Virus record (IMG/VR): IMGVR_UViG_3300031707_000018
Location: 1 to 57,588 of that record
Strand: one strand, 5' to 3'
Source: a virus
DNA length: 57,588 bases
Below are positions 10,401-18,700 of this stretch, piece after piece; the first letter of the stretch is position 1, and each line of letters starts with the position of its first letter. The translations under genes and the position numbers were made by a program. The notes under the pieces were generated by a model. It saw nothing but the letters and a program-made list of their open reading frames with translations, did no database searches and had not been told where the DNA came from.

Positions 10401-10901
10401 CTGGGCCATGATGGCGTTGTAGACGTACTGGCTCTCGAGCGGGATGAAGGGCGTCGAGCGGAACTGGGCGATGACTTCGCGCAGTTCCTTGTTGATGCCA
10501 TCTTCGCCCACGAAGTCCAGCAGCAGGTCAATCCGGATCTGGCCATGGCCCGTCTTCACTAGAGAGTTGGACGATGTCCGGAGCCCAGGGATGTCGTCGT
10601 TGTAGCGGACTTCGCTGATGCGGATGTGGGATGGTGGGATCTGGAGCCAGGTGAAGCCGATCCTCATGTCCATGTAGGGATCATGGGGAGGATCACTGGG
10701 CTTGTTGGCGTCCCTGTTCCGGAGCATGCTCTCAAGTACCTTCGCCTGCTCCTCATCCAGCTCACTGGTCTTGTCCGACAGGTTGCCAGCAACTTCCTGG
10801 GAGCTGGCCGTCGCCCGCTTGATCTCGTTGACCACGGGGACGTACTGCTCGTACGCCAGCGAGACGTCCTGGGCCGCCAGAAGCTTGGATGCGTCACTCA
10901 T
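4413..10901 (-). CDS. Giant baseplate hub-like virion protein (2162 aa)
   Basis: The largest gene in the window. Its ATG at 10901 overlaps the preceding stop by 4 nt (ATGA). Residues ~75-150 hold a strand-rich domain (FTWLQIPPSHIRIS, then GQIRIDLLLDF) of a type I associate with large-myophage baseplate proteins. A second region of that style lies near ~1110-1160. Around 1225-1245 FTGQIVEIDPGDVITI and at ~1440-1470 LFFGKPEQRYWYTS resemble the gpD/gp27-like hub fold. Two Gly/Ala-rich hydrophobic segments (~1347-1399 and ~2003-2070) could insert in membranes. GPIEAERVITHFGPDTGY (~1950-1975) is typical of hub C-termini. I infer a hub fused to extra domains; it could also serve as part of an injection channel. 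Confidence 0.65.
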   Translation of the reverse strand: MSDASKLLAAQDVSLAYEQYVPVVNEIKRATASSQEVAGNLSDKTSELDEEQAKVLESMLRNRDANKPSDPPHDPYMDMRIGFTWLQIPPSHIRISEVRYNDDIPGLRTSSNSLVKTGHGQIRIDLLLDFVGEDGINKELREVIAQFRSTPFIPLESQYVYNAIMAQAANVPAKTIDDLNLKVMRAYDEYVKIQRQMVDILVANPAFMRLSLLKTSTTEAAIRERLLNMLPDELLTQLSDTVGSAGLKNTAMGPARSVGMGELLKDSLGNPTIYSVSGLTELGRTANNILITIRDTHAELVRLGIPTASRRPVVPVVLHTLSIETVPGEIDTLRVRLACLYFAFGPYVQEFAYKTALGTPTLDISQCPWFSYYVRRRYLAGDTSADLDQPSDMGMGYLGKFRFAAGQSFTFQYPTPRFVPADSDDAKFDLTLTVPAEAVGPNSMYSSSGAGIRTKKVKPEPETLEILTGDPNLIPVQTSIVIQNRVAIQPIQGCLYGTAQHLGAINAKISVAFHAVGDDKYAHDRAVARIHRMKLLTDQVALIGGPKARRSSKIRVTNDLLALAGVRAVQIDGVTTRNNPGEIYSSTIMLDLTEYTVNQDKREQLRMARPDLRDNLSAISLDYAIDIADRYLRDDQSTERGQFANSPAGPYCFQALYRNGGILTKGVMTQVFANRPEIVGAILENLKKEFAKTKQEEEEKRRKKEEQADLSGISGIGKFYGYNSGLGTDNFGRAASNPPSSFLKEYTSSLTKAAEVEKRPTSNDFFAELSRLAGEALKFWSASKRPTKIAGKVPAAPLWQVDSKKYMEFDRNPNKYLKEIVTTIRGPGFPDELAGLDALMDYARDNFKEVQDAMLSKMKDIRAISNYPDLALPTFADAFFGSSEMLGATPATSLSVQAMRIFTTKYMGAKTKEVMRRFMPTWSDLGRQAPLDQDKYDIAKQPTDPVDPDFFYYHNRVSQYFDSQAEELSSEVDALYNPPSTEMNPDQSTRTKGDINRADAKRIQNQRAMRPERASAIMEGDRSDLVSNLDLVPNPDGSYGKMRNVQGMWKSTPVDEGFGNTPMHSYMPANPKLRKAFGELQHDSPANMRSLFREVLDTTKDDVGRLSRAFPTFRLYFIEEDNEQFGYWDDFYAYNAVIDFQLSEHKFEPSLLQIRLINVTGNLDQARTSYEDQDRLQEDASWIQADGSYKDPRPPLGSAGLEKGTGERKQLSAFFLQTGTPIMLKVGYGSSDEDLEIKFTGQIVEIDPGDVITIIAQSYKNELTVPLNTFISSSAEPYRVVQWIMENSPTMHFGKWSPYEAGILNGQNVAGEDYNRDSPERVGWDGYRAGSADGKTSEARKQAEGVYGGVGEAIGGAAGAVVGTVNIFGGPITGYLAGKYVGGLIGSALGGAAATVAELTSDRKMSNIYLPRQSFWRNWFSSGSEYLIPDSTGLEVLHELTRHLPGYVFDVRPYDHQATLFFGKPEQRYWYTSLKQNEERLWLDYQRNPSKPNENLIIDVVLNFEGSVQGSVFKENFRARHTAGKEIVKSLSSAAGSIPGRLLGTLTFGLMGKDYKEEGKRVGRELLSGYTESPDITTDIKYIEKNLGDTNLKVILAYFFNRYTAAYASGDKAAEAWITLAKNVATFRIMSAPIENAKASYNALISSGEMLGVTNDAGDNIVDSEGGQTVQRQDGRIQYVKDINKVQKFTASATRDSLLPGSILVSLTDWRDKVEKMGLKNDGTNEYNRSLRSMMEKSTDLRALNAMHDGNAGVTDAHGNQIPRDAYDKMVESILDVMPDWKLFMSMLKMWLEQQILIGDTKLLKEAYNEGRKAEKYEHNPRTKRFRDHHMADALQHIIKNGIIATKEQMANTVVVQYSNNIGNYTEGGGRYFVAYDKHWSTFELMVNENIQPNEKKVRLITELNIDQSIGAELAAYSNLAEALRPMYRGELILRGNERIKPHDIIWINDPYENTFGPIEAERVITHFGPDTGYITTVVPHAICIPQSRSSWIDCMVCGQLNALKSLGWIGGATLLGGVLGTAPSLVLGGAAGGAGGFAMGGPAGGAVGIGTGSAVGLILAPVGAIGGAGIGLIGSYMWQSWKLNEESGAGLWGNLTGRGRYGSMRAPVDIIPLVRNGSPWTAGLRGWSDADWTLRIFKQWSNITRGAGLTSEIATKAWEDL

Positions 10902-13900
10902 ACGAAGGAGCTCGATTCTTCATCCAGGGACGCCATGTGTCTGTCGATTATACCCTCGGAAGGGTCCCAACGGTTATTGATGACTTCAGCCGGGGTCCCC
11001 AGTTCGCTGAGAGATCCCTCCAACTGGTTCTGGGTACCCCAGCGCCCTTCAGGAGCTGTGGCCCTGACGGTCATGCCCTGGCGCATGTAATCCGGGGTCT
11101 GCATCCTTGCTGGGGGCTCGCTGAGGGGCGAGCTGTACGGGACGCCAGGGCCCTCCACGCCAGCCTGTGGGATGGCTGGCGGGATAGGTGGAGAGCTGCC
11201 TACCGGGGGTCCGGCCAGGATCAGGGGCCGGCTGTCGCTGTCGGCGATCCCGGGCCCGAGGTCCAGGCCCACCCCTGCCATATTGACACGGTTCCCGAAG
11301 GCCGGACGGACACCGGGCATCCCTGAGGGGGCCTCAGCCCCGTAGGCCTCTGGAGGAAGCCCCAGGGTGCGTCCCACGCGTGCCCAGAGCCCGCCAGGCT
11401 TCTTCCCCATGTTGTAGGGCAGCTCAGGGGCCTCGTTGGGCCCTCTGGGCCTTGCTATCGGGGGCCCAGGCACTATCGGGGGTGGCGGGGTGAACGCCAG
11501 CGGCTGGGCGATCGGGGAGGGGTCATCGGGCCCATACCGGCCGAAGAAGGTGTTCTTGGCCACGGCCCCCATGATTAAGGCCGCCCCGGTGATCACCCCT
11601 GCCTTCTGCCAGTACGGCGTGCCGGCGTTGGTCCACCACTCTGCCACCCTGTCCAGGACGGTTCTGCCGGCCGTGGCACCGGCTTCCTTGGTCAGCTGGT
11701 TGACGGCTGACTGTGTGGCGGAGGCCCCAGCGAGCCTGGCAGCCTTCTGGGACTCGAGTGCAGCTTCATCCACACCAATGTTGAAGCCGAACTGCTTGTA
11801 GACACCCATGAGGCCCAGCTGGCGCTTCTCATGTTCGGCCCAGACCCGAGCTACGGCTTCAGGGGTATCTGCAAGGGCTGCTTGGCGCTCGGCGATTCCC
11901 TGCAGACCATGGAACATGGTAGCTGCCTGAGCTTCGCTCTCTGCCTTGTTGAACAGAAGCTGACGGGGACGCATGGGAAGCCGGCCTGTGTTCTCCAAGA
12001 TGTCGAGCCTGGCCTGACCATAACCCAGCCAGTTCCGCATGGCGGCTTCACGCTTGGCATCATCGGCAAGGGCCAGATACTCGCCGCGGAACTTCGTACC
12101 CCGAGCTGCTTCCGCAGCTCCCCCACCGCGAGTCGAGTTGACCAAGTCGGCAAGGTATCCAGTACCTTCTTTGACTGCCTGCTCGAACTTGGGTACGTCG
12201 AGCTGCTGGCTCCCTTCTAACCTGTAGCCGGCGCCCAGAAGCCGCACGAGGCTACTCGAGGCGGGGAGGATGCCCTTGCCCTTGGAGATGGCCGACTGCT
12301 GCTCGAACAGGCCGATGGCGGCACTGGCCAGCTGGAGTCCCGTGTAGCCGCTCTTGCCAACTAGCTGGTTTGCTTCCTTGCTGAGGTAGCCCTGGCTGAT
12401 CAGGGCCTGCTCCATGCCCTTGGCGCCAATGATCTCGCGGAATGACTGGGTGTACCAGTTGACTGCTGGAGTCAGGGCCTTGGTCCCAAACTTCTCCGCG
12501 ATCCTCTCCGTGAGGCGCCCGGCAACCGCCTTGTCCTTGGTTGCAACCGTCAACAGGGCCGCTTCGTAGCTGAGGTTCCTGCCACCAATAGTTGCATCCT
12601 TGATGGCTTGCCCTGCAGCCTTGGTGGACTCCTCGGAGCTCATCAGCATGCCGGCGAGCTCAGGGTCCTCTCGCGTCAGCTCGTTCCAGGCCTTGCCATA
12701 CATGGAGATCCGGGGAAGGGCGGTCTTCTTGTAGAAGGCCTTCATGTAGCGTTCCGCGCGCTTCCCCGTGAAGAAGGTCACGGCCGCCTTGTCGGCGTCG
12801 AAGTCGCGGAACATGGTCAAGGCGAGGGCGTTGGAGATCCTCAGGTTCTTGGAGCCGAGGGCCGAGTCGCTGACCATCTTGAAGCCGAGTACGGTCTCCA
12901 TGGTGGGGCCGATACCCGGGTAGGCAGTGACGCGGCCGTAGACGGTTCCCTTCTTCCTGAAGAGGTCGTAGACACCCATCTCCTTGGCCGTCGTCTCGGA
13001 GATGTGAGCGAAGGCATTCCCGGGAAGAGCCGTGCCGGCTTCTCTGGCCAGAGGTCCCATGCCGCCGGCGACCAGGCCCAAGTATCCGCTGTGGGCCATG
13101 GGTGCTGAGCTGAAGTAGGACAGCATGCCCTTCTTGCCACCCATGGCCTGGGCCAGCTTGTTGTAGAAGTCGCCGGCCAGCTCCTGGACCTTGTCGGTGC
13201 TCGGGTTCTTGGCGGTGAGGCTGAGGAAGAGCCGTTCATGGGCCTTCTGGAGCTTGCCCATGTAGAGGTCTACATCGGACTCCCGGGCCCCGAAGCCAAT
13301 GGCCTCCTCGCGGATACCTTTGTACATCTCGAGCCCGGGTAGGTAGATCTGCTGGGTGAGGATTCCTTCACCGCTGACCCCTGGGATGTTGGCGATGCTG
13401 ATGGTTCCCGGCAACTTGATGGCGACGCCCGTCTTCCTCAGCGGGCTGCCTTCGGCCCAGATCGTCCCTGCCATCTCCTCGATCTTCTTGGCACCCATCC
13501 CGGACGTCGGCTGGAAGTGGCCGAACTTCTTCCTCAGCTGGGCAGCCGTCAGAGCGTTCTCAAACGATGGGAAGGCGGAGGGCAGACCTTCGAGACCGCC
13601 AAAGGGCATGACGGTCTTGCTCAGCTCGGCCTTGGCGTCCTTCCTCCAGTTCTTGATGATGTGCTCGTACATGCCCGCCAAGTCGTTGGCTTCCTTGGTG
13701 TGCCACATCCGGAGGTTGGTGACGTCGGCGAGCTGCAGCCTTGCGCCGGACGGGTTGTACAGGCTGTTGACGACCTGACGGGCTTCTCCGGCCCGGCCAG
13801 TGTAGTACCTCTCCTTGCCGCGCGGGAAGCCTTCCGGCATGGAGATCGCCAGAGGGTTCTTCACGGGCAACGTCCAGGCGCCGGCCGTCTTGAGGACGAC

Positions 13901-15745
13901 CTCCGGGGACTCGAGGCGGCGCATGATGCTGGCGGAGACGAAGAAGGAAGCCAGCTTGTGAGTGCCCAGCTCCAGCTGGCCAAACTCGAAGCCCTTACGG
14001 ATCACCGCAGTGTCTTCGATCAGCTTGCTGGCTCTTAGATCGCCTAACCTCTGGTTGTGCTTGTCGATAGCCTGGCTGAGCTTGGTGAGCTGGTCCGGAG
14101 CGAAGGTAGCTTCCGGGTCGATGAGGAGCTGAGGAGCAAGACCGCGCCGACCCTCCTCACCGACGTAGGCCATCTTGGCCTTGCCGCCAAGAACGTCGGT
14201 GACGAGGTCTCTGTAGAATGCCGACGTCGCCTTGTTCCTTGCGGCGATCGCCGCGGAACCTTTGACTCCAGCTCCCCAGCCGCCAACTTGCTGGACGACG
14301 TCTCGGATGACAGCTTCCCGAACGGCCTCAGGGTTCTTGCCCTTGAGGAAGGTGGACCAGCCGATGGCCATCTGGGCGCCGGACATCTGGCGGATGCCAC
14401 CCACGGTTTGCTTGGTGCCCAGGGAGGTGATGAGGTTGGTGCCAACACGCGTTCGGGAGACTGCTCGGCCCCCTCCCTCCTCGATCATCCCAGCCCACCT
14501 GGCAGAGTCGGCTTTGGCCTGGTCCGTGTAGTCAGCGGCCAACTGGCTAGCCAACTTTGGTGTGATGATGGCCCCGCCACCGGAACCGGCTACCGCAGTC
14601 TCGAATCGGGGATCCATGACCAGAGCAATCCTGGACTCGACAGAGAAGCGACCGCTGGCCCCACCAGGCATGGTCTGTCCCCGAGTCGCGCTCTTCATGG
14701 CCTCGACGATTGGTGTTGAGACAGGCGTGACATATCTGGCGTCGGATCCGATCAGCTGAGCGATCGCCAGGCGTTGGTAGGTCTGCGCGGCCGGGTCGGC
14801 GTACCCTCCGAACGGAGCGATCTGACCCAGCTTCCAAACGCCGAGGTTGCCTGCCAAACCTGTCTCTGCCTTGATGGCTTCCATGGACAGGCCGGGCAGT
14901 TCCTTGGCCATCTCAGCCTGGAACTTAGTGATCTGTTCCAGAGATCGTTCGGGGAGGAATTCTCCCTTGAGGAATGCAAACTTGCTCTTGTTCTGGTCTA
15001 TCAAAGCGCCAGCACTGGAGCCAGGTCCTTGGTACACGCCAACCACGCCCATCTGGAAGATGTCGTAGATGGATCCCGTCTTGGTGTAGGGCGCCTTGGC
15101 CGCAAGATCCCCATACTCGCCTCCGGACCAGACGAGCCGCTTGAACCCGGAGGAGACCACGCCGCGAAGGCCGCGTGCCAGCTGCCGAAGCTCAGCCGGT
15201 CCGGAGACCGGAGCTGCACCGAGCTTCTGCTCCATCTCGGAGGTGACGGCGGAGAACCAGCTCTGATACTTCCAGCTCTCACCCTTCTTGTACACCCCGC
15301 CGCGGGCGACGAAGGAAGCTCTCTTGACACCCTCGGCGTAGGTGTACCCGCCGGGCTCCATCACAGCCTTGGGAAGTAGCTGGACGTAGCCACCGCGTTC
15401 GACGGGGATGTCAAAGTAGGCGCCTACCGACTTGGCTTGGTCCTTGATCCCGTGCAGCAGGTGGAATCTGAGGTTGGCTCCCTCATCCATCAGCTCGGCT
15501 TTGTACTGGTAGCCCAGGGATGACATGCGCCCCATGAAGCGCTCAGCTGCCATCCCAGTGCGGCCAGGGGCGAATCCTGTGAGGCCAGCGGCTTGGAGGA
15601 CAGACTGGGTATGGCCGGGCATGCCAGCTTCCGTCTGGCGGATCTTCTCGATAACGCTCTTGAAGCCGGCGTGGGTACCAGAAGCCAGCACGGAAGCTTG
15701 CGGTCTTCCGGTGAGGGGATCCAGAGGATTGGGCATTCCGGCCAC
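10898..15745 (-). CDS. Giant virion protein with RNA-polymerase-like DFDAD motif (1615 aa)
   Basis: I place the start at the GTG at 15745, which shares one base with the upstream TAG and has GGAGGT eight bases before it; a GTG at 15751 is too close to that site, and an ATG at 15730 is possible. DFDAD at residues 981-985, followed by KAAV, resembles the DFDGDQMAV catalytic loop of the beta-prime double-psi barrel. The preceding ~90 residues contain KGTVYGRVTAYPG, like the Arg-Pro strand of that barrel. The C-terminal 250 residues hold one hydrophobic helix and a Pro-rich tail. It sits between two other giant genes in the tail-tape/ejection region, so a virion-carried polymerase is plausible but unproven. 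A structural internal protein is the alternative. Confidence 0.6.
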   Translation of the reverse strand: MAGMPNPLDPLTGRPQASVLASGTHAGFKSVIEKIRQTEAGMPGHTQSVLQAAGLTGFAPGRTGMAAERFMGRMSSLGYQYKAELMDEGANLRFHLLHGIKDQAKSVGAYFDIPVERGGYVQLLPKAVMEPGGYTYAEGVKRASFVARGGVYKKGESWKYQSWFSAVTSEMEQKLGAAPVSGPAELRQLARGLRGVVSSGFKRLVWSGGEYGDLAAKAPYTKTGSIYDIFQMGVVGVYQGPGSSAGALIDQNKSKFAFLKGEFLPERSLEQITKFQAEMAKELPGLSMEAIKAETGLAGNLGVWKLGQIAPFGGYADPAAQTYQRLAIAQLIGSDARYVTPVSTPIVEAMKSATRGQTMPGGASGRFSVESRIALVMDPRFETAVAGSGGGAIITPKLASQLAADYTDQAKADSARWAGMIEEGGGRAVSRTRVGTNLITSLGTKQTVGGIRQMSGAQMAIGWSTFLKGKNPEAVREAVIRDVVQQVGGWGAGVKGSAAIAARNKATSAFYRDLVTDVLGGKAKMAYVGEEGRRGLAPQLLIDPEATFAPDQLTKLSQAIDKHNQRLGDLRASKLIEDTAVIRKGFEFGQLELGTHKLASFFVSASIMRRLESPEVVLKTAGAWTLPVKNPLAISMPEGFPRGKERYYTGRAGEARQVVNSLYNPSGARLQLADVTNLRMWHTKEANDLAGMYEHIIKNWRKDAKAELSKTVMPFGGLEGLPSAFPSFENALTAAQLRKKFGHFQPTSGMGAKKIEEMAGTIWAEGSPLRKTGVAIKLPGTISIANIPGVSGEGILTQQIYLPGLEMYKGIREEAIGFGARESDVDLYMGKLQKAHERLFLSLTAKNPSTDKVQELAGDFYNKLAQAMGGKKGMLSYFSSAPMAHSGYLGLVAGGMGPLAREAGTALPGNAFAHISETTAKEMGVYDLFRKKGTVYGRVTAYPGIGPTMETVLGFKMVSDSALGSKNLRISNALALTMFRDFDADKAAVTFFTGKRAERYMKAFYKKTALPRISMYGKAWNELTREDPELAGMLMSSEESTKAAGQAIKDATIGGRNLSYEAALLTVATKDKAVAGRLTERIAEKFGTKALTPAVNWYTQSFREIIGAKGMEQALISQGYLSKEANQLVGKSGYTGLQLASAAIGLFEQQSAISKGKGILPASSSLVRLLGAGYRLEGSQQLDVPKFEQAVKEGTGYLADLVNSTRGGGAAEAARGTKFRGEYLALADDAKREAAMRNWLGYGQARLDILENTGRLPMRPRQLLFNKAESEAQAATMFHGLQGIAERQAALADTPEAVARVWAEHEKRQLGLMGVYKQFGFNIGVDEAALESQKAARLAGASATQSAVNQLTKEAGATAGRTVLDRVAEWWTNAGTPYWQKAGVITGAALIMGAVAKNTFFGRYGPDDPSPIAQPLAFTPPPPIVPGPPIARPRGPNEAPELPYNMGKKPGGLWARVGRTLGLPPEAYGAEAPSGMPGVRPAFGNRVNMAGVGLDLGPGIADSDSRPLILAGPPVGSSPPIPPAIPQAGVEGPGVPYSSPLSEPPARMQTPDYMRQGMTVRATAPEGRWGTQNQLEGSLSELGTPAEVINNRWDPSEGIIDRHMASLDEESSSFV

Positions 15746-18700
15746 TACCACTCACCTCCGGTGTGGCTCGCGGCGTTGAACGGAGACCGCGAGCGTTCTA
15801 GGTAACTGCGCCGGCTACGCTTGACCTCGACCCTGACGTTGCCATCATCGGAGAAGTTCGGGGTCTCTCGGATATTAGTGTACCCCATCCGGGCCATATC
15901 GCTCATCAGATTGTCCCGCCGATCCAAGCTGGGATCACGTTCGATCTCCGGGCCCTCCAGCTCGGGGAAGGTCTTCTCCGCCTGCAGCGCCTGGCTCTCC
16001 CAGTATCCCAGCTGGTGGATGTCAAGGCCCTCCGACTGGGCCGTCCTGATGGTGATGGACTCCAGGTCCACGCCCGGATGCCAACCCATCCAGTCTTTGG
16101 GAGGCGTCGGATACTGGCCGAAGAACTCGGCGACGCGTACGTCCACAGGGATCTTGGAAGCAGTCTCCGCCTCGTCGGCGTAGCGCTGAAGGATCGGGCT
16201 GTTGAACTCTCCACCCGGCATCTTGCGCTTCCACAGGCCAATGTAGTGGTGGCGCATGTACTCCGGGACGGCCTCGATGATCCTCTCCTGCTCTTCCTCA
16301 CCTGTGGTGCCGGCGAAGGCGTTGAAGTATGGCCGCTCTGCCGGCGGGAGGGCGGAGTAGATGTTCTTCCAGTAATCCGCCTCGCTGGGCTGGAGGGCCT
16401 CAAGGGAATGCCGGGCGTCGTGCCTCAGCTGCATGGCCAAGCCAGCATTCCCACCCTGCTCGGCCATGGACGCCAGCTGCTGGTACTTCAAGTACTGCAA
16501 CCGATCCATGTAACCCGTGATCTGTCGGGCCCTGTAGGACTCGGCCGTCGGAGTGTGGGTCCACGAGTGGTACCAGGGGAGGATGTAGTTCTTGAATGGG
16601 TGGCTCCAGTTGGTGTTCGCCGTCCCATAGACCTGGAACTGCTCGTACTCCTCGACCGGGGACCTGGTACCCAGCCACTTGGTCCTGAAGTAATCCAGAG
16701 GTGCCGGCAGCTCCGTGTGGATGAGCTTCTCGTAGGCCGCGGGCGCCCCACCCACGCCGTACTTGGCCTGGTACCCCAGGCCGTTGAGCCGGTCCGCCTC
16801 AAGGCCGCTGGCAATCGCCTCCCTGTTGACGCTTCCAATGATTGCAGGAGTGATGACACCGGAGCCACCCCAGGTCATCTCGATCTGCTCGCCCACCATC
16901 TGGGACATCCGGTTCTTGAGCCGGTTGAACTGGCCCAGCTGGGTAGAGTCCATGTCCGCCACGCGGTCCTTGACGCCGGCGAGCTGGAAGGTCACGCCAG
17001 GCATCTCCTGGACCTGGAACTGGGTCCCGGACAGGAGCCGCTCGATCGTCACCGTGTCGCTGGCGAAGGCGCCTGTGCTGAACCGGTTGGAATAGGTGGA
17101 GATCCTGGATTCGATTCTCTCGTCCAGGTTGTCTATCGTCTGGTAGTATCGGCTGAGGTCCTGCTTGCTCAGCTCGCCCTGTTGGATCTGTCCTTCGATC
17201 GTCCGCTTGTAGTACTTGAAGGCATCGGAGAATGGGGCGATGTCGGACAGGATCTTGAACTTGTCGAAGTCGTCGTAGACGCCGGCCTCCAAGCTGTGGA
17301 GGTCATGAAGAGACTCGTAACCCGGACCGGGGAGTCTAGCCTCGCCCTTCTCGAGGGCCGTGTAGGGATCACCACTGTGGAAGTCCAAGTACCCAGTCCT
17401 GTCGCCTGGGAACACCGATCGGTGGCCGGGCAGCCAGTCCGGTGCCACGTTCTCGATCGGGTTGTAGATGGCATTCCTGCGACCGCGGGGAATGAAGCGG
17501 CGGATGAACTCGGTCATGCCCAGCAGACCACCGAGGTTCTTCTCGTAGTAGCTCCGCTCCGTCGAGGTCATCATCCCGGAGGCGGCGAGGAGTGTGTCCC
17601 GCTCGAACCATCCGGGCTGCCCAGTGATGGTCTCCTTCATGGCGCCAGCGGCGAAGCCCGGGAGCCCAGTCCACTCGAACAACCGATGAAGAGTCTCACC
17701 GGTCATCTGGGACAGGCGCCACTTGGTCATGGGCGGCGCCTGCTGGACCATGTAAGGCGACATGCCTAGAGCGTCCGCCTGTGCATTCCCTGCGATCGCA
17801 GCATGCGGCAGGCCGTAGTTGTTCGGCATCTCGACGGGCCGGTACATCGTCGGCTTCAGCAGGCGGCCAACGGTGGCGCCGAGAACTCCGCCGACCAGTG
17901 GGACATCCTCGAACATCGGGGATGTCGTTGGGTAGGGCCGATCGTAGTAGTGCAGGTTCTCGACGTAGTACGGGTCGTAGAGGTTCTTGAGGAGGAACCA
18001 GTTCTCCGGGGTCGGGAGCCAGCTGCCACGCCAGGCCTCCTTACGGTTCCCATAGATGGCCGTGTCCCTGTAGTCGGACATGTACTCGGCGAGCCAGTGC
18101 TTCTTCCAGTACTTGATCCTGGATCCGCCGAACGGCTGGCGGCCGAGCGCCCACCACCGGTCTGCATGCACCGGGACTTCCTTCTCACCTTGGTAGATCT
18201 GGCGGAGCTCCTCGGCAGGCTTGGTGACTCCAGTGGCTCCAAGGAACCCGGCCGTGGCGCCCAGGATCAATCCAATCATGCCTCCCTTGGCGCCGCCAAG
18301 GGCTCTGCCGATGTGGGCCCCACCCAACGGGAAGGCCACTGCCTGGAAGCCACGGGAGAGCGGGCTGTCGACCAGGCCCGGGTACTTCTCTTCCAGCTCG
18401 CGGGCCTTGTTGGTGATTCCGACGGAGTCCAGGATCTCTTGAGCCGTAGACCTCATCTTGGTGTAGAGGACCGCGGGTCCGGAGATGGGGCCGTAGCCGA
18501 AGTAGGACCTGCTCTTGTAGTCGGCATACTGCAGGGCCTGCCAGCCGAAGTAGGCCGGCGCGGCAACGCGCGTGCCGATCTTCCAAAGCGATTCAAGAGG
18601 GGTCTTGCCCTGCTTCAAGCCGAGTCCGGTGAGCTCTTGGAGAAGCCAGCCAGGTCTGTTGATGTGGTAGTTGACCCAGTCCGACAGACCTTGGCGCGCG

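Noticed and set aside
15743-15751. GTG at 15751 as start of the 1615-residue protein
   Set aside because: Only two bases separate it from GGAGGT. The GTG at 15745 has the ideal eight-base spacing and shares a base with the upstream stop.
16015-17769. A 584-codon open frame on the plus strand
   Set aside because: It lies antisense to the 1503-residue gene, has no ribosome site and mirrors the G/C third-position bias of the real strand. The same holds for other long plus-strand frames between 1 and 55.9 kb.
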